From: Bacteroidales bacterium
Lineage (GTDB): Bacteria > Bacteroidota > Bacteroidia > Bacteroidales > UBA10428
NCBI GenBank assembly: GCA_016926235.1
Contig: JAFGOZ010000013.1
Coordinates: 1 to 19,183 of the forward strand
Direction: 5' to 3'
DNA length: 19,183 nt
Shown: piece by piece, positions 6,198 to 15,661 of the stretch
Layout of the letters: the number at the start of each line of letters is the position of its first letter
Numbering within the stretch: position 1 is the first letter of the stretch
Made by a program: the position numbers and the translations under genes
The notes under the pieces: model-generated
Told to the model about the DNA's origin: nothing
Database searches by the model: none
Seen by the model: only the letters and a program-made list of their open reading frames with translations

Positions 6198-8000
6198 ATG
6201 AACCAGAGAACAATATTAAAATATTCCGTCATTTTTATTTTTATTATTCTCGTTTCTCGTTGTGATAAATTGGAAGTGACAAATACAAAATTATTCAATC
6301 CTTATCATTCCGGTGCCGAAGTCAGTTCAATTAAAATTTCTCAGCAAGATGCATTTTCAGCAATAATATGTATAGATATCGATCGATTTAATAAAACTGG
6401 AGATAACGAGCAATGTTTTGATTCTGTCATAGTAATTAGGGATGATACTATGGGACGGCAGAAAATATATACATACATCCCTGCAATCAATAATCAGCAT
6501 GAAGATAATTTCAATTTCATTGATACGACAATAATACTTGATTCTACGAAATATATTGCTTACGGCCTCTTAAATGGTGAAGAGGGCTTCAGGGATTCGT
6601 TATTAAAAAATTACGAAATATTCCTTGTGAAAAAGGAAATAGAGTATGACAAAATTAAAGGAATTGTCACAATCTCAATTGGTACAGTAGATTCACTCGA
6701 GAAACCAGAAAATTTCCAGTCAGTATCGGTTATTCGAACAGATAATCAGTATAATCGTGATCTCAGTTTTGTATCAAGCACAGGTGATTTTACAATTTAT
6801 GATTCTTGTATGAAAAAGACAGAAGATTTTAAATTTTTACCTAATACTAATTACTCGTATGCAATTAAGATACAGCAAAAGAAAAATGATGAAATTCGAT
6901 CTTCAAAAGAAATTATTGCAGATAATATTGAACTGATACTGGATAACGATATTACAATCGTTAAATCTCTTTCGTATTGGGAAAATAGGATTTATTTCCA
7001 TTATGATAATGAATGGGGTGATTCTTTAAAGAAAATTGAAATATTTGCCAGTGCTGATGGAAATGCTTGGTCAGAATTCCCCGATTCATTAATAATAATT
7101 GAAAATGAACAAAAAAACCAAATGCTAGTTTCTTCTACGATACAATCTGAGAGGGATAAAAATTTTATTGATTTTTCTCCAAAATCTGTCGATGGTGGTG
7201 TGAATTATAAGGTTAAAATGAGATGCTGGACAGATTATTTTTATAATGATATTATATATGATGCTGTATTATTCCCAATTCCTGGTTTCCAATTAATTGA
7301 GGTTCGCAACGGGCCTGAGTTTACAATGGGTAATCCCGAGGCGGCATTTAATTCTGATTCATTTAAAGTGAATATAGAAAATGAGTACTGGATAATGATG
7401 ACAGAATTTTCAGAAGACTTTTCTAATGCATTGGAAAATATTTCTGTTAGACAACAGGATATTTTTGGATCTCCAGTGAGTTGTGATTATTCAACAGCGG
7501 AACTATTAATCGAAAGTATGAAGAATAATGCATTCGGATTTAGTGTATTTGATACAATGAGATTACCAACCGAAGCAGAATGGGAATATGCCGCTTCTGT
7601 TTTTTTTCCAGAACAAACTTCACCACCACATATCTATTGTTGGGGCAATGATATTGATTTCGGTAGATGTAATTATAGTACAGGAAGACCAGAGACTACT
7701 GGAAATTATCCAGTAGGAAAGAATAGACTTCATGATATGAATGGTAATTTGAGCGAATGGATAAAAGGATTTTTCGATGCAAACCAGTATGTAGGATTTG
7801 ATACCTTATCCAATATATCAAATTGGCAGACGGTATGTCAGGATTCGACCTTTTCCGGATTACGTTCTCTTCGCGGTGGAAATTACGACTCTAAGTTGGA
7901 TGAAATTAGAAATCAAGCAAGGGCATATTTATGTACTGACCCAAAATCACAGCAATTTTATGAGGGATGTGGCTTTCGAGCGGTAATAATTAAGAATTAA
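6198..8000 (+). CDS. envelope protein with a C-terminal FGE-sulfatase (SUMF1) fold domain, probably non-catalytic
   Basis: A 600-residue exported protein. The N-terminus is a hydrophobic signal ending at Cys22 (LVSRC, a poor lipobox), so lipidation is uncertain. Residues about 35-360 are beta-rich repeats of Ig/fibronectin type. The C-terminal domain (about 364-600) carries FGE-sulfatase landmarks in order: EFTMGNP, RLPTEAEWEYAAS (455-467), YCWGND, GRCNYS, LHDMNGNLSEWIKG, SLRGGNYD and CGFRAV. Real formylglycine-generating enzymes have two active-site cysteines after the RGG motif. Here the stretch after RGGNYD is SKLDEIRNQARAYLC without that pair, so a catalytic role is unlikely. The fold is also used as a C-type-lectin-like binding domain, which fits an envelope role better. 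It follows the previous stop by 5 bases and precedes the next gene by 17. Confidence 0.85.
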   Translation: MNQRTILKYSVIFIFIILVSRCDKLEVTNTKLFNPYHSGAEVSSIKISQQDAFSAIICIDIDRFNKTGDNEQCFDSVIVIRDDTMGRQKIYTYIPAINNQHEDNFNFIDTTIILDSTKYIAYGLLNGEEGFRDSLLKNYEIFLVKKEIEYDKIKGIVTISIGTVDSLEKPENFQSVSVIRTDNQYNRDLSFVSSTGDFTIYDSCMKKTEDFKFLPNTNYSYAIKIQQKKNDEIRSSKEIIADNIELILDNDITIVKSLSYWENRIYFHYDNEWGDSLKKIEIFASADGNAWSEFPDSLIIIENEQKNQMLVSSTIQSERDKNFIDFSPKSVDGGVNYKVKMRCWTDYFYNDIIYDAVLFPIPGFQLIEVRNGPEFTMGNPEAAFNSDSFKVNIENEYWIMMTEFSEDFSNALENISVRQQDIFGSPVSCDYSTAELLIESMKNNAFGFSVFDTMRLPTEAEWEYAASVFFPEQTSPPHIYCWGNDIDFGRCNYSTGRPETTGNYPVGKNRLHDMNGNLSEWIKGFFDANQYVGFDTLSNISNWQTVCQDSTFSGLRSLRGGNYDSKLDEIRNQARAYLCTDPKSQQFYEGCGFRAVIIKN

Positions 8001-8017
8001 TATTATGGGGGGATAAA

Positions 8018-8665
8018 ATGAAACAATTTAGTTCATGCATTCTTTGTGCGGTTCTTCTTTTCTTATGTTCATGTGTATCGCAAGGTATTCTGACAATCAA
8101 AGTCCAGGATGACATGCAGAATTTAGTACGTAATATTCAGGTAGATGTCTATGATAATCAAAACCAGATTGTATCAAAAAATACAAATAATAGTGGAGAA
8201 GTTGTAACCGATCCAATCGATTTCAATAAGGAATACAAAGTACAAATCAACCAGAATCTGGCAGAAAAAAGATACCAATCATATTCGGGCAACATCCTGC
8301 ATACCAAAGAAGCGCCTGTTCAAACGTTAAGTATTACAAAAAACAGTACAATACTATCTGGTAAGGTCAATTGTTCAGATGATTATACTAGTGTTTTTGA
8401 TGCTCAAATATTTGTGCTCTCTGAATCCGATGAATTAATTGAATTGGATTTTTCAGATCCGGCTGAGATTAGGACAGATGATGCGGGTCATTTTTCAATT
8501 AAACTGAAAGTAGAAAATATTAATACAGATCAGATAAAAGTGAAAATTCAGGTCACACATACAGACTTCAAAGATTATACTTCGCCAGTATTTCGGATTA
8601 ATTGCTACGAGACAAGAGATGTGGGCAATATTGGATTGTTTAGAAGAGAATCTATAATTGAATAA
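8018..8665 (+). CDS. small beta-domain lipoprotein
   Basis: A 215-residue predicted lipoprotein with a clear lipobox (FLCSC, lipidated Cys19). Residues about 22-100 look like a carboxypeptidase-regulatory-like/Ig-type beta sandwich (LTIKVQDDMQNLVRNIQVDVYDN, then NNSGEV...). About 105-205 look like a second one (ILSGKVNCSDDY, DDAGHFSIKL). The pattern 'N/D-x-x-G' after a strand, where a default carboxypeptidase-D-type domain has its turn, supports this. A strong ribosome site (GGGGGGA) sits just before the start. The same domain type recurs many times in the next protein, so the two may share partners or cap one another. No enzyme motif is visible. Confidence 0.8.
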   Translation: MKQFSSCILCAVLLFLCSCVSQGILTIKVQDDMQNLVRNIQVDVYDNQNQIVSKNTNNSGEVVTDPIDFNKEYKVQINQNLAEKRYQSYSGNILHTKEAPVQTLSITKNSTILSGKVNCSDDYTSVFDAQIFVLSESDELIELDFSDPAEIRTDDAGHFSIKLKVENINTDQIKVKIQVTHTDFKDYTSPVFRINCYETRDVGNIGLFRRESIIE

Positions 8666-8687
8666 CCTTAATTAATCGGATTAAATT

Positions 8688-11600
8688 ATGAAGATTACAT
8701 TTAAATACATAATTAGCTTATATCTTCTTGTAGTAGTAATTGGCTTGATGGGTTGCTCAAAATCATTACAAATAGATTTTGCAGAGCTACCATCACCGGA
8801 ATTTAATTATTTTTACAGATTTACAGGAGATACACAATGGACTCCCGTCACGGGGATACAAAATACAGTAAAAATAAAAACGGGAAAAAATGAATCAATT
8901 GACTTTATTTTGGTGAATGATCCGAGCCGGGAAACATATCAATTAAGTAATAGCGAACCATTTTCGGAGTCAAAAGTCGTACAGGGTAGTTGTTTAGTGA
9001 GTATTGATCTAACACACGAAGCAGTGTATAAAAAACCTATTGCTCTGACTTATTCTGAACGATATAAGCAGGTTCAGGTTAATATCGAAAATCCTACTGA
9101 ACAAGAATATAGTCTTTATTTAAATAATAGTTTTTATCGAGATATAAAGAATGGTGAAAAAATAGCCCTGCGCTATCGACCTAATGAGGAATATACATTT
9201 TCAATTCAGAATAATAGGTATGCTGATAAAAACTATATTTCCTACAGACAGGTTCCGAACAATGTTAAGATTAATAAACGCCAGGACGTTTCTGTAAATT
9301 TTATTATTGAAATGTTTGATATTTATAATCAACCGGTAAAAGATATACCTGTGATTATCAGAGAAGCCAAGCAAATCATTGGTTCGACATCAATAACTGG
9401 TAATATCAATGTGACTACCACATTGAATTATTCATCTGAATATACTATTGGTATTGAAGCAGAAAATTACTTCTTTAATGATACTTCATTTGCCTTCACA
9501 GAAAACGTACCGATTGAACTCCGGATGATTCTTAAACCTATTGTCAAAATAGTACCAAAGGTTGTTAATCGTTTAGATAATACTCCGGTTAATCTTGCCA
9601 GGATAATTATAAATAATGAAACATATAATACAAATAGTCAGGGAACTTGTGAACCCATTGTCCATACTGTAAAAAGAGTCAATGAACAGCTTAATATTCA
9701 TGTCGAAAAACAGCATTGGTCAACAGAAAACGCCGTCATTACATTTTCAGCTAACAGGTTTTTGTATTCGGAAGTAATGCGATTAACTGAGGATAACCAT
9801 TTTATTATAGAGTTAGTTGATCAGCGAACTAGAGAACCGTTACCGAATATTAAGGTGAATGATGAAAATGTTGAGATGGTTACAAATAATGCCGGGAAAG
9901 CTAAGATATACACGAATAATCGTAATAATGTTCAGTTACGATTTCATTCCAATGATGGCATATTCGAAGATTTTGAAAGACCATTTTCAAATTTCCAAAA
10001 TAGAGAAACGAGACGGTTGGAAATTCCAACGATTTCTCATATAAGGTTTACCTTTGTGGATCAGAATGGAGCGGCAGTAAATAATGTAAATTTTACTATC
10101 GATAATCAAGAACATGTAACTGGTAACTCTAATATTAAAGTTGTTTTCCAAGAGTTCACAACGGATAATTTTTCAATTAAAGTTGATAAAGACTATTATA
10201 AAACTTACGAAGGTGAACATGCGATAGCTGGAAACGTACAGATTACACTGGAAAAACTCTATATCACTTTTATCTGTCAATCTGGAGACCGTTATTTAAA
10301 AGACATTAACGTTCAAGTGGACGATAATGCTAATGTTACTGGAGTGACCAATATTGATGGTGTTGTGAAAGTGCCTGTTCCTGAGCTTGATAGAGAGTAT
10401 CAATTTAAATTTTCTGATCCAAGTATTGAGTATGATAGAGCAGAAAAAACACTATTCCTGAATCAGAATATGATGTCCGAAAACATATCATTTCGGGCGT
10501 TACCGCTGATACTGGTCTCAATTATCGGACCCGATGCCCGACCGGCCTCGGAAGTAGAAGTTTTTATAAATGGGATTAATAAGGGAAAAAGTGATAGTGA
10601 AGGAAAATTAAGGATTGTTTCAGATTATAACATTAGCAATGTCGCCTTTGAAATTCGTGATGAACGCTACCAACCAATCAGGAAAGAACATAATATTGAT
10701 AATTATCCTTATCAGATTGAAATCAGCTTGCCCTCTTTGGCCGGCTTTTTTTATGCCAGGAATGCAGTGACCGGTGAAGTGATTGAGAATTTCTCAATTC
10801 AAATAAACAATAGAACAAAGAATTCCATTCCTGCAGTACAACGTGTTGCCTGGGTCGTAGATAAAATCCCAATTAATCTGAGTTTTACTGCTACTTCAGC
10901 AAACATGGAACCATTGACAGGAACCTGCCAATTCAATTCTCGCATAGCCGATTCTAATTCAGTCAATCTTGAATTTTACCCTAGAAGGAGAGAAGTAAAT
11001 ATTAGATTTGAAGATCAATTTGAAGGAATATTACCAAGAGCTCAAATCAATAATGCAACCCTATTTGCTCAGATGACTACGGATTTTAAAAGTGGAAATG
11101 CAAGCGCTGGAGTCGTTACCCTAAATTTATTGCCTTATAAATATGTACTTAATTATACGGCTGTACTCGGCGGTAATGTTATCCAGGATATAGATACAAT
11201 TGATGTTGCGCAAATATCCGAATCCGGATCGGTCAGTAAAATTATCACTATCCTTAATTTAGCACGCTGTACTTTCACAACAGATCCGGGAGTCAGAATC
11301 AGAGTGACATCAATCGGCGGCGCTCAAATTGGCGATGTTTCGACAGATATATGGGAAAAACAGTTGCAGCGTGGTCAAACTGTCAAAATTGAGTTGGAAA
11401 GAGATGGAAATCGGCAAAGTAAAGATAATGTGTTAATATCTGGAAATTCTGTTACCAGATACTTCCGGTGGACAGACGATCCTTTATATGAAATGCTCAG
11501 ACGACAACTTGACAATCGCCACTTTTCTGCAGCAAATCAAATATTGCAACTTGAATATGACAATAATCCAGAAGCTATTGAAAATCGCAACTGGTATAGT

Positions 11601-12125
11601 GAAATTAGTTATGAACTTGGAAATGGACTGGGATCAATACCGGTTCCAGATTCAGCGAGAAGCTCGGCATTATGGCTTGCCAGGGCTGCGCTTGCAAGGG
11701 ATACGAGAATCACCAGGTTAGCTGATATTCAAAGAATATATAGAGGAGCTTCCAACTATGGTTTGGGTCGAGAGGCCACAATGATATTTGAAAAACTGTA
11801 CAGTATGATAACTCAGATAAGTCCAGCAAATCAAGGCCGTTATATTGACGGATTACTCGATGATTTAGTTACAGGATATATTAATAATCTGACTCGGCTC
11901 TCAGTTGCACCTGAAGTTGATCGATTACGCTATTTATATTGTCCTAAATCGCAGCAGATATCGATATCTGAGATTGAATACTGGGAGAGAGGATTGCAGA
12001 ATCATTATCAGTTATATACCGGATCAGGTTCGTTTCACTCCAGAAGGGCGATATTTAACAGTAAGGTAAATACGCTTAGAATAGATAATCCAAGACCAAC
12101 AACCGGGAGTTTACCATGTCGATAA
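8688..12125 (+). CDS. giant lipoprotein with tandem beta-sandwich domains and a helical tail
   Basis: An 1145-residue predicted lipoprotein with a good lipobox (GLMGC, Cys23). From about residue 105 to 920 it consists of roughly eight to nine repeats of a 75-95 residue beta-sandwich module of the CarbopepD_reg/Ig type. Each has a strand opening like 'ITFVDQNGAAVNN', a central variable turn (VTGNSN, VTGVTNIDGV, KSDSEGK) and a closing strand ending in an aromatic. The repeats are divergent, not recent copies. About 930-1110 is alpha-helical and TPR-like (YEMLRRQLDNRHFSAANQIL, WLARAALARD). The long rod of beta domains followed by a helical end suggests a stalk holding a protein-interaction module in the periplasm or at the surface. 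It overlaps the next gene by 10 bases, which suggests coupled translation. A weak ribosome site supports the start. Function not known. Confidence 0.85.
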   Translation: MKITFKYIISLYLLVVVIGLMGCSKSLQIDFAELPSPEFNYFYRFTGDTQWTPVTGIQNTVKIKTGKNESIDFILVNDPSRETYQLSNSEPFSESKVVQGSCLVSIDLTHEAVYKKPIALTYSERYKQVQVNIENPTEQEYSLYLNNSFYRDIKNGEKIALRYRPNEEYTFSIQNNRYADKNYISYRQVPNNVKINKRQDVSVNFIIEMFDIYNQPVKDIPVIIREAKQIIGSTSITGNINVTTTLNYSSEYTIGIEAENYFFNDTSFAFTENVPIELRMILKPIVKIVPKVVNRLDNTPVNLARIIINNETYNTNSQGTCEPIVHTVKRVNEQLNIHVEKQHWSTENAVITFSANRFLYSEVMRLTEDNHFIIELVDQRTREPLPNIKVNDENVEMVTNNAGKAKIYTNNRNNVQLRFHSNDGIFEDFERPFSNFQNRETRRLEIPTISHIRFTFVDQNGAAVNNVNFTIDNQEHVTGNSNIKVVFQEFTTDNFSIKVDKDYYKTYEGEHAIAGNVQITLEKLYITFICQSGDRYLKDINVQVDDNANVTGVTNIDGVVKVPVPELDREYQFKFSDPSIEYDRAEKTLFLNQNMMSENISFRALPLILVSIIGPDARPASEVEVFINGINKGKSDSEGKLRIVSDYNISNVAFEIRDERYQPIRKEHNIDNYPYQIEISLPSLAGFFYARNAVTGEVIENFSIQINNRTKNSIPAVQRVAWVVDKIPINLSFTATSANMEPLTGTCQFNSRIADSNSVNLEFYPRRREVNIRFEDQFEGILPRAQINNATLFAQMTTDFKSGNASAGVVTLNLLPYKYVLNYTAVLGGNVIQDIDTIDVAQISESGSVSKIITILNLARCTFTTDPGVRIRVTSIGGAQIGDVSTDIWEKQLQRGQTVKIELERDGNRQSKDNVLISGNSVTRYFRWTDDPLYEMLRRQLDNRHFSAANQILQLEYDNNPEAIENRNWYSEISYELGNGLGSIPVPDSARSSALWLARAALARDTRITRLADIQRIYRGASNYGLGREATMIFEKLYSMITQISPANQGRYIDGLLDDLVTGYINNLTRLSVAPEVDRLRYLYCPKSQQISISEIEYWERGLQNHYQLYTGSGSFHSRRAIFNSKVNTLRIDNPRPTTGSLPCR

Positions 12126-13204
12126 AACATCTTTCTGGAATTGTCATTTTATTTATTATATTGATAGTATTACTGATTACAGTTCCTAATATATGTAGTA
12201 ATTCTAACAATGATAATTTAGTTTTTGAATATTGGCAGAAAAATCGGCATCAAACATATATAAATTATGACAGTCTAATGACTGTATGGCCACAGTTTTA
12301 TACCTCTTCCCATATCTGGTATGAGAACGACCCTGAGTTATTTCACTGGTATATGAATCGAAGATTGGATTTAGCATATTTATATTTGAATGCCGGAGAA
12401 ATATACGAGCAGTTTAAAACACTTCTTAAAAACCGCTGCCCCGATTTCAATGATTTTAAAGAGGTAGATTATAGTAGTAATCAGGGTACACAATATTTTG
12501 TAGAATTATTGAACATTTTAAAACAGACATCCAATCCGGATTTGAAGAATAAACGAAATCGGCAACAACTACTAACTATGATTGAGATTGCTGCACTTTT
12601 GAATGATTCATTATTAGTACAGAATACTTTTAAAATCATTGATAAATACTATCAGGATGACTTTGATAAAGAAACATATTTCAATGATTTGTACGCCCCC
12701 GATGGTGCCTATATGCTTTATCAACTTTTTTCGGGGGCTCGTTGTATAGGCTATGAGAATTCGGAGTTTTGTCGGTTCTGGTTTAATGAATATGATTCAT
12801 TTATAAAACAGATTTATAATTACAATATTTATCAGGATACTGATCATCATAAGTTGTACAAAATAATTGAAAACGATCCGATTAAAATAAGTTTGTATAC
12901 ATATATTATACCTGATTTGTGTTTACAGACTTTAAGTAATGCTCCCTGGAACACTATGCCAGTATTGGAACGGGATAAAATTTATAATTACACTTCGAGG
13001 ATTATTCTTATGGCCAATACAGGCCATTACAGGTTGGACATTATCCTTTTATCCTTAGTATATAACTATGATCATCTGGGATATTTGGGGGTCATTTTAG
13101 GTGAAATGCGTAAAACGGAACAAGGGGGATTAAAACAACTTTCACCGTTAAATAACAGCCTTAGCGCATATATGCTGAGTAATTGTATTGAATCAAAGAA
13201 CTGA
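12116..13204 (+). CDS. N-terminally anchored helical envelope protein, unknown
   Basis: A 362-residue protein with one N-terminal hydrophobic segment (residues about 8-26). It is either an uncleaved anchor or a signal peptide; no good cleavage site or lipobox is evident (a cysteine follows at PNIC). The rest is rich in Tyr, Asn, Asp and Leu and looks mostly alpha-helical, with repeat-like helical pairs (RRLDLAYLYLNAGEIYEQF, MIEIAALLNDSLLVQNTF), so an alpha-solenoid/TPR-like fold is possible. I recognise no catalytic motif. A GGGAG ribosome site at 12105-12109, six bases before the ATG, backs this start and lies inside the preceding gene, so the two are translated together. The next gene starts 7 bases after its stop. 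Confidence 0.75.
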   Translation: MSIKHLSGIVILFIILIVLLITVPNICSNSNNDNLVFEYWQKNRHQTYINYDSLMTVWPQFYTSSHIWYENDPELFHWYMNRRLDLAYLYLNAGEIYEQFKTLLKNRCPDFNDFKEVDYSSNQGTQYFVELLNILKQTSNPDLKNKRNRQQLLTMIEIAALLNDSLLVQNTFKIIDKYYQDDFDKETYFNDLYAPDGAYMLYQLFSGARCIGYENSEFCRFWFNEYDSFIKQIYNYNIYQDTDHHKLYKIIENDPIKISLYTYIIPDLCLQTLSNAPWNTMPVLERDKIYNYTSRIILMANTGHYRLDIILLSLVYNYDHLGYLGVILGEMRKTEQGGLKQLSPLNNSLSAYMLSNCIESKN

Positions 13205-13206
13205 GG
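13203..13206 (+). promoter_or_regulatory. ribosome binding site that fixes the 13212 start
   Basis: GAGG at 13203-13206 overlaps the stop of the previous gene and sits five bases before ATG 13212. The upstream in-frame ATG (13188) lies inside the preceding gene and would add eight non-hydrophobic residues before the signal peptide, so 13212 is preferred. Confidence 0.7.
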
Positions 13207-13211
13207 TTATT

Positions 13212-14825
13212 ATGAAAAAGAATTTAATTTTTTCGTCTGTTTTATTAATCTTTATTGTAATCATAAATGCACAAATTCGTTTTCCTGTTGAATCTCCGCC
13301 AATGCGCTGGAATGTCGTACAAGTCTATGATGATCCTTCAAGTCGTGCAAGTCTGGAATTGCAGTGGGCAAGTATTTATAGCTATGCCCAGGATTATAGA
13401 GTAATAGGGGATCTTGCCAGAGAAGAAGGAAACATTGACGAGACAGGAATGATAATAGAAATTGAATTAAAACATCCTGAACTTTTACGCTGGTCAGATT
13501 CAACAAGGATAACTATAGATGATTTTCGGGCTTCTTTTGAATTATTTGCTGGAAGTATTGATCGTAGAAGAATATTGAATTCATCGGTTTATAATGAGTT
13601 TGGTACGAAATATGACCATTGTGAGTATGATACTCCAAGAAATATTTTAAAAATATTCCTTAGGGAACCATTAAGAATATATCGAGGGGGACACGAATCC
13701 ATTTTTGAACATATTTATATTATGCCACAAAAATTGATATCAGCTGCTAGAAACTTGCAGCAAATCGATGGGCAATTCATGCAAGACCCGATTAGTTCGG
13801 GACCATATCTTCTGTCAGAACGAGAACAGGGGGTTTTCTACCTGTTTTCGATGAATAAGTATTATAGTCTTTTTATAGACCATGACGAAACATATGTAAC
13901 AGATATTCAAATGACAGTGGATGCATTAAAAGCAGCTTGGCCGATTTCATTGATTGGTGGATCTTATGAATTTTTACCGGAAGTTCATTTTTTAAATGTT
14001 GCATCCATTATTAGTGTACCAACTTTAAGCAATCGGATAGTGCCGCGCAATCATCTGTGTGCACTGGTATTCAATTTTAATTCAACCCGTCTATATGGTG
14101 ATTTAATCAATCAGAAAAACTTTCGTAAAGCAATTGCACGATGTATAAACAAAGATCAATTAATAACATCCATTTTTAATTCCAATCAGTACGCTGCTGC
14201 CATTTCCGGCCCTTTTCCACCTTCATATCCAGCTTATAATGCCAATGTTTCAAGTCCTCAGTATAGTCTGGATGCTGCAAGGAATTTGCTTGCAGCAATT
14301 GGTTTGAGTCCGTCAGGAAGAGATCTTACAATACAATATAATGGTGCTGCGATAGAATTACGCATTTTACATATTGTAAACGAACCTATATCTCAAGCTT
14401 TCTTCAATAATTTTGAGGGAGATCTGGAACAAATTGGAATAGGATTGGATAATGCTGCGCTCAGCAGGCAATCATATGAGAATGCTCTTGAAGATGGTGA
14501 TTTTGATATTGCATATCTGGATTTGACATTTTCTAATACTATTCCAATAGATGAGTTTTATTATGAAAATGGACATTATAACTATGGAGAATATTTGAAC
14601 TATGCATTAAATGGACAAATATCCAGATTCCTCAATCAACAATTATCTTTAGATGATCGAGTGATAGCGGGGCAACAAGTACATACGCTTGTTAGTGAAG
14701 AATTGCCATGGATTGCTCTATGGTCTGTCATGCAAATTACCGCATGGAATCCGGCAAAAATTGACAACTATTATCTTGATGGGGCCGACCCTTTTAGGTA
14801 CATTGAGTACTGGAGAAAAAGGTAA
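13212..14825 (+). CDS. oligopeptide/dipeptide-type ABC transporter solute-binding protein
   Basis: A 537-residue SBP_bac_5 (OppA/DppA-type) binding protein counted from ATG 13212. It has a signal peptide (MKKNLIFSS and a hydrophobic run) with a likely signal peptidase I site after NA and before QIRFP. Family landmarks include DFRASFELF near 100-110, SSGPYLLSE, FRKAIARCINKDQLI, SLDAARNLLAA, and LEQIGIGLDNAALSRQSYENALEDGDFDIAYL before the C-terminal lobe. Unlike most Opp-type binding proteins it has no lipobox, so it is predicted to be free in the periplasm. It would hand ligand to the permeases encoded by the next two genes. The substrate cannot be read from the sequence; peptides, nickel and plant opines are all used by this family. 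Confidence 0.9.
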   Translation: MKKNLIFSSVLLIFIVIINAQIRFPVESPPMRWNVVQVYDDPSSRASLELQWASIYSYAQDYRVIGDLAREEGNIDETGMIIEIELKHPELLRWSDSTRITIDDFRASFELFAGSIDRRRILNSSVYNEFGTKYDHCEYDTPRNILKIFLREPLRIYRGGHESIFEHIYIMPQKLISAARNLQQIDGQFMQDPISSGPYLLSEREQGVFYLFSMNKYYSLFIDHDETYVTDIQMTVDALKAAWPISLIGGSYEFLPEVHFLNVASIISVPTLSNRIVPRNHLCALVFNFNSTRLYGDLINQKNFRKAIARCINKDQLITSIFNSNQYAAAISGPFPPSYPAYNANVSSPQYSLDAARNLLAAIGLSPSGRDLTIQYNGAAIELRILHIVNEPISQAFFNNFEGDLEQIGIGLDNAALSRQSYENALEDGDFDIAYLDLTFSNTIPIDEFYYENGHYNYGEYLNYALNGQISRFLNQQLSLDDRVIAGQQVHTLVSEELPWIALWSVMQITAWNPAKIDNYYLDGADPFRYIEYWRKR

Positions 14826-15661
14826 TGAATAAAGGTGATATCCGAAAAATATCAGAGAAGATATTTTTGGAGAGCACAAGTCTTCTCTGGATATCTATAC
14901 TTATCTTTTTTATACTGTTTTTGTTTGATTATTATTTTTCAGATAGTATCCAGTTTGGCGATAAGTTTATTACAGATTTGCTGTATTGGATAAAAATTAC
15001 TTTTTCCGGAGAAGAGTTGCCGATTTTTTTTATTGATTATACTCCTATCTATATATTTAGTCATAATCTATTACAAACTATAAAGTTATTATTTTATGCA
15101 GGGACATTACTACTGGCGATGACTGCATTTTTTATTATTATACGATATGGAAAAAAGCAGGTGTGGATTAATAGTATTATATCAGGTTTGTCTTTCTTCT
15201 CCAATATACACCCAATATATTATTGTATATTAATTTATATAGCGGGCGTTACACGCGGACTGCATTGGTCGATGATATTTGTGCTGATGTTTTCCGGCGG
15301 ATTATTTATAAACTTTTATCGACAAATTGAAAACGCTTACCTTTCAATTATTCAGTCTGATTATATGGTCGCCTTAAAAGTTTTCGGTGAAAAGCCCGTA
15401 AACTATCTTATCCGACCGATGGCAGCTTCGCTAATTGTTGAAGTCAAATCGATTATTCCGCTATTACTGACCTATACCTTATTTATTGAGTACTTTTTTA
15501 ATATACAGGGCATTGGTCGGTTGTTGCAGCTGTCTTTTCAACATCAGGCAACTCAGGTGATATGTAATTTATCATTATTAGTGTTGCTGTTTGTTACAAT
15601 ACTGAACATGGCAATGGACTTATTATATTATTTAATTAATCCACTGGAAAGTGAATTATGA
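14825..15661 (+). CDS. DppB/OppB-type ABC transporter permease, shortened
   Basis: A 278-residue inner-membrane permease. Hydrophobic segments lie at about 17-37, 81-104, 113-165 (two or three) and 195-275 (two or three). The cytoplasmic coupling (EAA) loop is seen at NAYLSIIQSDYMVALKVFGEKP (about 175-195). The end, EYFFNIQGIGRLLQLSFQHQATQVI then NMAMDLLYYLINPLE, matches the close of DppB-type permeases (VE-F--PG-G-L...N---D-LY---DP). It is shorter than the usual ~310-340 residues, with the periplasmic stretch after the first helix reduced. The start overlaps the previous stop by one base (TAATG), and its stop overlaps the next start by four, so translation is coupled. It should pair with the 15658 permease. 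Confidence 0.85.
   Translation: MNKGDIRKISEKIFLESTSLLWISILIFFILFLFDYYFSDSIQFGDKFITDLLYWIKITFSGEELPIFFIDYTPIYIFSHNLLQTIKLLFYAGTLLLAMTAFFIIIRYGKKQVWINSIISGLSFFSNIHPIYYCILIYIAGVTRGLHWSMIFVLMFSGGLFINFYRQIENAYLSIIQSDYMVALKVFGEKPVNYLIRPMAASLIVEVKSIIPLLLTYTLFIEYFFNIQGIGRLLQLSFQHQATQVICNLSLLVLLFVTILNMAMDLLYYLINPLESEL

Noticed and set aside
6198..8000. A working formylglycine-generating enzyme
   Set aside because: The two catalytic cysteines expected after the RGG motif are not visible and no sulfatase is nearby.
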